Source: Bradyrhizobium sp. CB82 (GTDB taxonomy: Bacteria > Pseudomonadota > Alphaproteobacteria > Rhizobiales > Xanthobacteraceae). From it: a stretch of 64,000 nt of DNA. A program made the position numbers and the translations under genes. The stretch lies in NCBI RefSeq assembly GCF_029714405.1, contig NZ_CP121650.1, forward strand, positions 7,755,001 to 7,819,000. The letters are read 5' to 3'. The notes under the pieces were generated by a model. It was not told the DNA's origin. It was given only the letters and a program-made list of their open reading frames with translations, and searched no databases. This document shows positions 40,110 to 47,804 of this stretch, in pieces. Position 1 is the first letter of the stretch, and each line of letters begins with the position of its first letter.

Positions 40110-41177
40110 TCAATGAAGTTCTTGTACCAGATCATCATGGTTTGCCGCCTGCAGGACCGATCGGATAGCGTTTGCGGCCTCATCGACGTCGTCATCGCTA
40201 ATAAGATAGTGGAGGACAGCTCGAATGATCCCTTGGCGGAGCGAGCCCATCCGCACGCCGCTCTGCAACAGCGCAGACAAGAATTCTCGGGTCGATAGGT
40301 CGTCCCGCTCAAGCCGAAAGAACACCATGTTCGTCTCGATGACCGGAGGGTCGAGGCAGATGCCGGGAATGGCGCTAATCCTCTCTGCCAGCAGCTGCGC
40401 ACGCCGATGGTCTTCGATCAGCCGGTCCACCATAGTTTGAAGCGCCACGACACCTGCGCTGGCCATGATGCCGGCTTGGCGAAGGCCGCCTCCCAGGAGC
40501 TTCCGATAGCGCCTCACTCGCTCCATGAAGGGTCGCGTTCCGCACACCATGGAGCCGAATGGCGCGGCGAGTCCTTTCGATAGGCTGAACATGATGGAGT
40601 CGACGTCCTCCGCCATTTCCGCTGGCATCCTCTTCGAGGCAATCGCCGCGTTGAAGATGCGGGCGCCATCAAGATGGAGCGGCAAATCATGCTCGTCAGC
40701 AAGCGCGCGCACCTCCTTGATATAAGACGCAGGCAGAATCCGCCCGCCGCGTTGACATTGGGGATTTTCCAGCACGATGACGCCCGGCGGCGCGCACTGG
40801 TAATCGCTATTGTCGCGGATCGCCGCGCGCAGCTCATCCAACGATAGCCGCCCGTCAAATTCTGTCGCAACCGGGTGCAGAACGAGGCCGCCCACAACCG
40901 AAACGCTACCGGCTTCGAAATCGTATAGATCGGAACGATCGCCGACGATCACTTCTTGGCCACGGTGACAATGCGCCAGCAACGCGGTAAGGTTTCCCTG
41001 GCATCCGCTCGACACGAAAGCTGCATCTTCCTTACCGAGCATGTCCGCCGCCAATGATTCCAGGCGGTTTACCGTCGGGTCTTCCCCGTAACCGGAGTCG
41101 CCCACCTCCGCTTTGAACATGGCGTGCCGCATCTCCTGGGTGGGGACCGTTACAGTATCGCTAAGCAGATCGATCAT
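40110..41177 (-). CDS. Low-specificity L-threonine aldolase family, PLP-dependent
   Basis: 355 residues; ATG with GGAGAGAAG directly upstream. Fold-type I features: SDTVT at 6-10, YGEDPTVNRLE, HLDGARIFNA (168-177), and the PLP lysine in SLSKGLAAPFGS (Lys201). The family cleaves L-threonine or allo-threonine to glycine and acetaldehyde, or works backwards to build beta-hydroxy amino acids. Length and motifs are complete. It lies 343 bases after the SDR gene on the same strand and could be a distal member of that transcription unit. Some family members act on phenylserine or hydroxylysine derivatives, so the substrate is not fixed by sequence. Confidence 0.88.
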   Translation of the reverse strand: MIDLLSDTVTVPTQEMRHAMFKAEVGDSGYGEDPTVNRLESLAADMLGKEDAAFVSSGCQGNLTALLAHCHRGQEVIVGDRSDLYDFEAGSVSVVGGLVLHPVATEFDGRLSLDELRAAIRDNSDYQCAPPGVIVLENPQCQRGGRILPASYIKEVRALADEHDLPLHLDGARIFNAAIASKRMPAEMAEDVDSIMFSLSKGLAAPFGSMVCGTRPFMERVRRYRKLLGGGLRQAGIMASAGVVALQTMVDRLIEDHRRAQLLAERISAIPGICLDPPVIETNMVFFRLERDDLSTREFLSALLQSGVRMGSLRQGIIRAVLHYLISDDDVDEAANAIRSVLQAANHDDLVQELH

Positions 41178-41520
41178 CTTCTCTCCACATTTGGCGTTTG
41201 GCGATCAATGTTTGAGACAGACCTTCGGCGCGTTCGGCCTCGATCCAGCAGAAGGCACGCGACAAATGTAGTGACCAGTGCAGCAAGCAAAATCTGCTAT
41301 CTCATCGTCATCGCTGACCAATGGCAATATTTCTTTACTCATCCGCAATCTATCGCGTCCATAAATGGGTCACGACGCAGACTTTGCAAATGTCTGGTAC
41401 GGGAACCAACCCAATCGGGACTGCGTGTCAACGATTTGAAAGGCCAGTTCGCCAGGCATCGTAATCTCGCGGATTTCTGTCAGGACACCAATTGCATGAC
41501 AAAGGGAGAGCCTCGCGTGG
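41178..41520. other. Intergenic between aldolase and SDR genes
   Basis: 343 bases without a gene. No -24/-12 promoter or terminator recognised. GGAGAG at about 41184 is the aldolase ribosome site. Confidence 0.45.
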
Positions 41521-42309
41521 TCACAAGATGAGATGCATGCCGCAATCAATGCGCACGCATTCGCCGGTCATGTTGCTCGATGCCGGGCTGGCGAGAAAGC
41601 AGACGAGCTGTGCTATGTCCTCAGCGGTCGAGACAACCTTAAGCGGCACACGCGCCAGCACTGCATCGCGGACCTGCCGGGCACCTGCCTCGCCACGGCC
41701 CTTAGTGAACCAGGGGGTATCGATATAGTCGGGACAAACCGTGTTGACGCGAATGGAGGGCGCCAGCGCCCGCGCCAGCGGCAGCGTCATGGCATTCAGC
41801 GCGCCCTTGCTCGCCGAGTACGCGACCGATGAGCTGCCACCGCTGATGGCTGCCACGGAGGAGACGTTTACTACCGCGGCCGGCCGTCCGGTCACTCTGG
41901 CGCCGGCCTCAAGCAGCGATCGCGCCGCACGGATCATCTGGTATGGCCCGATCGTATTGACGGCATAGATGCGCTGAAAATCCTCCGCCGAGAGGCCGCC
42001 AAGATCCTGATGCGGGACATGTTTTGTGATCCCAGCATTGTTAACAAGCACATCGAGCCGCCCCCAGGGCTCGGCAGCCGCGACGATCTTCCTACAATCC
42101 TCATCGCTCGAGACGTCGCCCTGCACCACCACGACCTCGGGAGCGCCCGACTTGCGGCAGGCTTCGGCTGTGGCCTCCGCTGCCTTCCGGCTGTTCGAAT
42201 AGTTTACTACGATGCGCGCCCCGCCTTTGGCCCAGAGGCCCGCGGTTGCCGCTCCAAGCCCCGACGCCGAACCAGTCACGATCGCGCACAATCCATCCTT
42301 CGACATCAT
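41521..42309 (-). CDS. Short-chain dehydrogenase/reductase
   Basis: 262 residues from ATG at 42309 (a second ATG follows directly; AAGAGGGA upstream). A longer frame to 42351 has no ribosome site. NAD(P)-binding TGSASGLG (12-19), NNAG (90-93), active-site Ser near 150, Tyr164 and Lys168 in YSASK, and IRVNTVCPDYIDTPW. The C-terminal cap with LASPASSNMTGECVRIDCG is typical of classical 3-oxoacyl or sugar/amino-alcohol dehydrogenases. It follows the broken carnitine dehydrogenase by 72 bases on the same strand and probably shares the sigma-54 transcript. Substrate unknown; a beta-hydroxy or beta-keto acid would fit the neighbours. Confidence 0.88.
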   Translation of the reverse strand: MMSKDGLCAIVTGSASGLGAATAGLWAKGGARIVVNYSNSRKAAEATAEACRKSGAPEVVVVQGDVSSDEDCRKIVAAAEPWGRLDVLVNNAGITKHVPHQDLGGLSAEDFQRIYAVNTIGPYQMIRAARSLLEAGARVTGRPAAVVNVSSVAAISGGSSSVAYSASKGALNAMTLPLARALAPSIRVNTVCPDYIDTPWFTKGRGEAGARQVRDAVLARVPLKVVSTAEDIAQLVCFLASPASSNMTGECVRIDCGMHLIL

Positions 42310-42381
42310 TCCCTCTTCTTGAATATTCAAGCCGCATGTTATCGATGGCACGCCATATCGCGCGGCAGAACGCGCGCAGGC

Positions 42382-43366
42382 TCACAAAATCTCCATTTCA
42401 TAGCATATACACGGTCCGCTGCCGGCGTTGATGTTGACCAGCATCTCCTCGCCCGGGGGCCGCAGGCCCTTCGTCACCCGCTCGCGTGAGCAGGTGGAAG
42501 AGCTGACGGCGCTTGTCGTTCGCGGACCTGCGTGAGTACCTGGATGCGGTCGCCGGCGCACAATTCCCGCGGAAGGAAAAGCTGCGTTTCGACCGCGTGG
42601 TAAGTGCCGAAATTTGAGCGGTACTCGCGGTCGACGCCGATGCAAGGAGCAGAGTGTCGGTGGCAATGCCGCAGAGCCGGAGACAGCAGCCCTCAGTCAG
42701 GCCGCCGTTGTAGTCGATCCCGTCAGACGGTATCAGTCGCGTTGGCATCCACAGCGAGCCGGGGCTATTAGGGAGCTGCGGAAAGCGGCCGCGCACCGAG
42801 CGTCTGGCCCGTGCCGTATGTCTGTGAGTGGAGGCCCCGCAGCACGGCCAGCAAGCAATCGTGGCGCTTCTGTTCGAGCTTAGGGAAGACAGGTTCTCGG
42901 CTCGAACGCCTGACTGCTCGGCAAGTTTGTCCAGAACGGCATCGGTGAGTTCGGGCCGGTCGGTGAGCGTCGACCATGAGCACTTCAGCTGGGGTTCCCA
43001 TTTCTCGATGAACTGGTGGATGGCCGTCCCGTTGCTGCCGATACGCAAGGGACTAATGAGCGCCCGGCCCAGCCCGAAGGAACATCGGACCGTGCCATGT
43101 ATCTCCTGCACCGCGTCCAGATCGTCGTGCGCCAACCACAACGCGTTGCGCAACATCGACTGCGGCAGTCGGTTTGCGATGAACACCTCCACGTCTTTGC
43201 GCATCGCGCGAGGATCCCCCCTGGTCAGCATCTCGGGCGCGGCGCGCTCTCTGGCGCACAGTTTAACCAGCGGCAGCAGATACACCGGCTTGAACGGGTG
43301 CGGAACGAGCGGCCGCTCGTGGTCTTGCATTTCCCCTTGCAGCAACAGGAAGGAACTCTTAGGCAT
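42382..43366 (-). pseudogene. Carnitine 3-dehydrogenase/thioesterase fusion pseudogene
   Basis: The open part reads HPFKPVYLLPLVKLCARERAAP, VEVFIANRLPQSMLRNALWLAHDDLDAVQEI, SFGLGRALISP, then in another frame EQKRHDCLLAVLRGLHSQTYGTGQTL. This is the C-terminal domain of a 3-hydroxyacyl-CoA-type dehydrogenase as in L-carnitine dehydrogenase. The hot-dog thioesterase half follows in pieces (YHAVETQLFLPRELCAGDRIQVLTQV, EEMLVNINAGSGP). The whole NAD-binding Rossmann domain (about 120 residues) is gone and at least three frameshifts are present. It is 13 bases downstream of BKACE, which in alphaproteobacteria pairs with this enzyme in carnitine degradation. Confidence 0.78.
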
Positions 43367-43401
43367 GAACTTTGATCTCTTAGGAATGAACTTTGAGAGC
43401 G
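43360..43401. repeat. 21-bp tandem duplication at BKACE stop
   Basis: CTCTTAGGCATGAACTTTGA and CTCTTAGGAATGAACTTTGA stand side by side with one base different. The right copy includes the BKACE stop codon; the left copy holds the ATG of the following pseudogene. Confidence 0.8.
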
Positions 43402-44270
43402 AGCTTCTCGCGGACCTCATCCGCGCTCATAACCCGCACCTCAATCCGGTCGAGAATTTCTATTGCCCGCTGCACGAGCTCGGAGTTACTCGCCAGTCGC
43501 CCGCGGCAGAGGTACAGGTTGTCCTCCAACCCCACCCGCACGTTTGCGCCAAGCAATGGTGCCAATGCCGCATACGGGAGCTGCATTCGTCCAATCGAAA
43601 AGGCCGAGTAGATGGCGGAGGGCGGGAGACGGTGCACTAGCGCCATCAGCGTGGTCGGATCGGCGGGCGCGCCATAGGGAATCCCCATGCACAGCTGGAT
43701 CAATGGCGGATCCTCGATCAACCCCTCCCTGATCAAATCGTGCACCATCACGAGATCACCGGTATCGAACACCTCGAGCTCGGGATGCACACCGAGCTCT
43801 TGCAGGCGTGCTGCCATCGCGCGCACCGTCGCGGGCGTGTTGACCGAGATCAACTCGCTGCTGCTGCCATAGTTCAAGGTCCCGCAATCTAACGTGCAGA
43901 TTTCGGGGCGCAGCTCTTCGACATGCAGCAGCCGCTCAAGCACGCCCGCCATGTCCGTCCCCGCCGCCAGCGGCAGTGGAGATTCCGCCCCGCCCAGTAC
44001 TAGAGCGCAGCCCATTCCCGTGGTCAGGTTGATTACCGGATTCACATCCGACTTCCGAATGCGCTGCACCACTTCCCGATAGAGCGCCGGATCCCGCGAA
44101 CCCCGCCCCGTCTCAGGATCACGCACGTGGATGTGCAGCACCGCCGCCCCTGCCCGCGCCGCCTCGATCGCTGAGTCGGCGATCTGCTCCGGGGTTACTG
44201 GCACATTCGTATATTTCGGTCTATTTCCACCGCCCGTAAGGGCACACGTGATAAACACTTCGGAAATCAT
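43380..44270 (-). CDS. Beta-keto acid cleavage enzyme (BKACE, DUF849), probably dehydrocarnitine type
   Basis: 296 residues. Start ATG at 44270 preceded by AAAGGAGAAGTGG, although the frame extends further. Zn ligands His46 and His48 in LHIHVRDPETG and Glu249 in VGLEDNLY. TIM-barrel features INLTTGMG, TLDCGTLNYG, EVFDTGDLVMV, QLCMGIPYGAP are full. BKACE enzymes condense a beta-keto acid with acetyl-CoA, releasing acetoacetate and a new acyl-CoA. In 3-keto-5-aminohexanoate cleavage enzyme a Glu at position 14 holds the amino group. Here that position is Gly (LTGGGN), arguing against the lysine-fermentation substrate. The adjacent carnitine-dehydrogenase remnant suggests dehydrocarnitine. First gene of a BKACE-(dehydrogenase)-SDR unit behind a sigma-54 promoter. 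Confidence 0.87.
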   Translation of the reverse strand: MISEVFITCALTGGGNRPKYTNVPVTPEQIADSAIEAARAGAAVLHIHVRDPETGRGSRDPALYREVVQRIRKSDVNPVINLTTGMGCALVLGGAESPLPLAAGTDMAGVLERLLHVEELRPEICTLDCGTLNYGSSSELISVNTPATVRAMAARLQELGVHPELEVFDTGDLVMVHDLIREGLIEDPPLIQLCMGIPYGAPADPTTLMALVHRLPPSAIYSAFSIGRMQLPYAALAPLLGANVRVGLEDNLYLCRGRLASNSELVQRAIEILDRIEVRVMSADEVREKLALKVHS

Positions 44271-44444
44271 CCACTTCTCCTTTCGCTGAAAGCTTGACCT
44301 GTCCGAAGCCAACCAGACGGGTTCATGTCATGATGTCGATTTTGGAGCGTCAGCGCATTGGCCAGGATCAGTCGACCACGTCTCATCGGAACTCCTGACC
44401 AAAGGCCCGTGGCGAACACCTTGGCCAGGCAGGCCTTAATTCCA
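44271..44444 (-). other. 5' leader of BKACE transcript
   Basis: About 160 bases between the predicted sigma-54 start (near 44433) and the BKACE ATG. No upstream reading frame of note. Confidence 0.5.
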
Positions 44445-44459
44445 GCAATCCGCGTGCCA
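44445..44459 (-). promoter_or_regulatory. Sigma-54 (RpoN) -24/-12 promoter
   Basis: The minus strand reads GTGGCACGCGGATTGCTGG: TGGCACG-N4-TTGCT, a perfect match, with GG and GC ten bases apart. It points at BKACE 175 bases away. A good TGT-N10-ACA NifA site was not found between 44470 and 44620, so the activator is open. Confidence 0.8.
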
Positions 44460-44929
44460 CTCGGGGAATCCTATGCGGAGCTGCCTCAGGAGACGTGCAA
44501 CTAACAGCCCGCTCTTGGAATGACGCTGCGGGCTGTCGGAGTTCCGTCCTTGCCGTAGTAAACCGAACACGGAGTGCACGCTATCGGATCGCCCTATCCG
44601 CGCTTGAACGCTGCTTGATGATGATGCCCCTCGGCATCATGACATTCTGGCTGGTGGTGCGTTGATGCAGCGGCTCAAGCTGTGTTCTTTTTTAAGTGGC
44701 GCGCTTCTCATCAAAATGCGGTCGCGAGGCGGATTAAGCAGTTGAGGCGCCGCACCGCAAGAGCGCGTAGAGCCTTAGCCCATCTGACTGAATAGTTGGG
44801 AATTCCCAATCAAGGTCTGTGAGTGCTTCAAACTGCTCGCCGGGGCCGGAGCCCGGCGAGCATGGAGGAACCGCTGTCTATGAATCTTCGAACGTTTGAT
44901 CTTGCCCTCAAGTCTCCAATCCTGAGCTC
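44460..44929. other. Region upstream of sigma-54 promoter with two hairpins
   Basis: No gene. ACAGCCCGC (44504) pairs with GCGGGCTGT (44528-44536) and ATGATGCC (about 44625) pairs with GGCATCAT after a CCTC loop. Neither is followed by a T run, so they are not called terminators. Confidence 0.5.
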
Positions 44930-45468
44930 GGCCGCCATTCGGGCTCGCTTTGCTGAGTTCGGAATCATTGTCGGACAAGGCCGGCAACGGGTGGATGGTC
45001 TGGTGGACTTGTTGGATGACGAGGGGCTGACGCTACCGGCCCATGCCCGCATCGCACTAGCCGTTCTTGTGATCCAACTGAAGGAATTGGACCGGCACGT
45101 CGAGGCCATCGAGCGCGAGCTGGCTCAGATCCAGCGAGTAAATCCGATGGCGAAGTTGCTGTCCTTGATTACCGGCATCGGTCCCATAACCGCCGCGGCT
45201 CTCGCCGCAACCGCGCCCGACGCGACCATGTTCGGCTCCGGGCGAGAGTTCGCCGCTGGGCTGGGCCTGACGCCTAAGCAGAATTCCACCGACGGGAAGG
45301 ACCGGCTCGGCCGCATAACCAAACAGGGCGATTCCTATCTCAGGCACTTGCTTGTCATCGGAGCCCGCAACGTCGTTCGGTACCCAAAGGCACGCTCCCG
45401 GGTTGGAAGCGGTTGGATCGAAGCCCTGCTTGAACGGCGTCGGCCCATGGTCGTCGCCATCGCCGTTG
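44930..45468 (+). pseudogene. IS110-family transposase, central fragment
   Basis: Reads AAIRARFAEFGIIVGQGRQRVDGLVDLLDD, LITGIGPITAAALAA, LTPKQNSTDGKDRLGRITKQGDSYLRH, ALLERRRPMVVAIAV: the same protein as 34199-35221, lacking the DEDD domain and last 30 residues. Cut at 45468 by an IS701-type fragment. Confidence 0.85.
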
Positions 45469-45816
45469 AGTGGACGCATATTGAGCCGCGACACCAACCG
45501 AGCGTTCACCCTTCTTCGGCATCGCCGTGTCGTCAATAACCAGCACCGCGTCCTTGCCGCCGACAAGCCGGTCGGCCTGATTGAGCAATTCCGATTCCAG
45601 CGGTGCCGCGTCCCAGACACCATCGGCGATGAAATGGTGCAGCTGATCATAGTTGCCCGTTGCCAGGCGTATCGCCATCGGCTGAACGCTTTTGCGGTCG
45701 CCAGGACCGATCAATCCCGCAACGTATAGGGGGCACATCCGCTGCCGGGACTTATGACCCAACCGATCCAAGAATGGCTTCAGCCAGCGTTCGAGTTCGT
45801 CTTCCCAATCCGCCAT
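45469..45816 (-). pseudogene. IS701-family transposase, N-terminal fragment
   Basis: MADWEDELERWLKPFLDRLGHKSRQRMCPLYVAGLIGPGDRKSVQPMA, YDQLHHFIADGVWDAAPLESELL, AVLVIDDTAMPKKGERSVGVAAQYAS, then cut. About 116 of the usual 400 residues; the first catalytic Asp (VIDDT) is present. Confidence 0.8.
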
Positions 45817-45929
45817 GGTCAGCCCTCCAAGAGCCGACCACCCATGAATCATTGAAAAATCGATTCGAGAATCCCAATAAATCAGCGGAATCTAATAATC
45901 TGCCAAAGTAGTGCTAGCCTAAGAGCCGT

Positions 45930-46310
45930 GATCCATCCATGACGCGGAAGTCTGCGTAAAGTGGACATGATATGGACCGGCGAGCGAGCCACGTTTAATC
46001 TGGGGAATGACGTAGTTACGATGATATGGAGATCGAGCCCTTGAACGTGCGCATCAATCTCTTCTAAACACTTCAAGAACTCGATTGCCTTGGGGGCGCT
46101 TGAAGCATTTGCCGATAACGAGCCCGAGGCGACATCGAGCGCGGCAAAGAGCGAGGTCGTACCATGCCGCACATCGCTGTACGTACGGCGCTCCGGCCCG
46201 CCGGGCGTCATGGCAAGACCGGCCGCTCGCGATCGAGCGCCTGAATCCTACTTTTCTCATCGATGCTGAGGACAAGAGCTCGGTTCGGTGAGGATAGGCA
46301 AAGCATATCG
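45930..46310 (-). pseudogene. IS630-family transposase, internal remnant
   Basis: GGPERRTYSDVRHGTTSLFAALDVASGSL, AIEFLKCLEEIDAHVQGLDLHIIV on one frame and upstream pieces on another. This is the DDE segment of an IS630 subtype that differs from those at 15310 and 52000. The first Asp region and the tail are degraded. Confidence 0.7.
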
Positions 46311-46430
46311 CGCCGCTTGAACGAATAGCGGGTGCTCTACGACCCATCTGATGAGGTGTGAACTGCTCCCTGTTTTGACCGGACACCGGCGTTAGGCGGA
46401 GGAGCTAGGCCTAGTCCTAGGCATACGCCT

Positions 46431-46818
46431 ATGTCCGAGACGTTTTCAAAGGTGGAAGTCATCACCGGCGTTGCCCGCCGGCGACGGTTTACGACGGAGC
46501 AGAAGCTCCTGGTCGTTAACGAGACGCTGCAACCGGGCATGTCGATCAGCTATGTTGCCCGTCCATGGGCTCTCCCCGAGCCTGGTCTTCCGATGGAGGC
46601 GGCTGATGAGCGAAGGGGGCAAGGAAGCAGTGCGGGCGGATGAGGATGTGGTCGCCGCATCGGAGGTCCGGCGGCTGGAGGAACGGGTTCGGGACCTCGA
46701 ACGCATGCTCGGCCGCAAGACCCTGGAGGTCGAGATCCTCAAGGAGGCTCTTGACCTTGCGCGGGTAAAAAAACCGACCTTGCTGTCGCGATCGCAAGCG
46801 CCGGAGGATACCCCGTGA
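46431..46818 (+). pseudogene. IS3 (IS2-like) orfA with one frameshift
   Basis: MSETFSKVEVITGVARRRRFTTEQKLLVV, HTH PGMSISYVAR. An extra C near 46563 shifts the frame, and HGLSPSLVFRWRRLMSEGGKEAV continues on the next frame with a long leucine-zipper helix (VRRLEERVRDLERMLGRKTLEVEILKEAL). Ends at 46818 and overlaps orfB. Confidence 0.85.
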
Positions 46819-47647
46819 AGCGGATCGCAGAGACCCTCGGGGTGGCCCGCTCCAACCTGGTTGAGCGAGTTGACGGCAAGCGTCCGAAGCGCGGTCCCCA
46901 GATCCGCGCCGGGGATGTGGAGCTCACGTCTGATATCCGGCGCCTGGTGGACGCCCGGCCGAGCTATGGATACCGGCGGATCGCCGCGCTCCTCAAGCGC
47001 GCGCGGCGACCCGCCGGCCACGATCCCGTCAACGCCAAGCGCGTCTACCGGCTGATGAAGAAGGGCGGCTTGTTGCTGGCTCAGGGCGCCGCATCCCGCG
47101 GGCCCATGATGGAACGATCATGACGAGCCATTCCAACGAGCGTTGGTGTTCGGACGCGCTGGAGTTCACCTGCTGGAATGGCGAAATCGTGCGGGTTGCC
47201 TTTGCCCTGGACAGCCATGACCGCGAGGTCATCAGCTGGGTGGCCACAACGGCCGGGATCTCCGGCGAGATGATCCGGAACATGATGGTCCACTGTGTCG
47301 AGCAGCGGTTCGGCGACATGCGCGCTCCACGCAAGGTGCAATGGCTGAGCGACAATGGCTCCATCTTCGCTGCCTATCGCACCCTTGAGATCGCCGCGGC
47401 CCTGAACCTCGAACCTTGCTTCACGCCGGTCGAAAGCCGCGAGAGCAACGGCATGGTCGAGGCGTTCGTGAAGACCTTCAAGCGCGACCATGTTCGTGTC
47501 AACCCGATCCCCGATGCGCGCACCGCGCTGCTGCGGATCGACCACTGGATGGAGGATTACAACTCAGAACACCCGCATTCCCGGCTGGGCTACCGCTCGC
47601 CGCGGGAGTACATTGCATCACTCAAACCAGCCGAGTGTCCGGTCTAA
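46815..47647 (+). pseudogene. IS3 (IS2-like) orfB with one frameshift
   Basis: MKRIAETLGVARSNLVERVDG, RPSYGYRRIAALLKR, NAKRVYRLMKKGGLLL, then a one-base shift near 47095. The core continues NERWCSDALEFTCWNGEIVRVAFALDSHDREVISW (first Asp region), WLSDNGSIFAA, SRESNGMVEAFVKTFKRDHV (Glu), LGYRSPREYIASL. All three catalytic residues survive. Confidence 0.85.
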
Positions 47648-47804
47648 CGGGGTCAACTCCAGGTGTCGGAGCCTTGCTGGTGTCGCCGCTAAACAAAGGG
47701 GGCAGATTTGACGCTTTTAAGTGTTTTAACATCAGCTCGATAGACTGACTTTTGGACTTAATAGAGAACCCCCTATATTTTACGGCGCAGCTTTGCTCGT
47801 CAGT

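Larger units (their letters stand above)
46374..47665 (+). mobile_element. IS3-family element (IS2-like group), frameshifted
   Basis: Ends share TTGACC...ACCGGACAC in inverted orientation (left at 46374-46386, right at about 47630-47660). orfA and orfB are both present at the usual spacing, but each has a single-base frameshift. Size 1.3 kb is normal for IS3. Confidence 0.7.

Noticed and set aside
44240..44300. Tts-box-like sequence (AGCTTTCAGCGAAAGG) before BKACE
   Set aside because: It only weakly resembles the type III secretion activator site and overlaps the ribosome binding site; no effector gene follows.
44500..44650. Rho-independent terminators
   Set aside because: Two hairpins are real but neither has a following T run, and no gene ends nearby.
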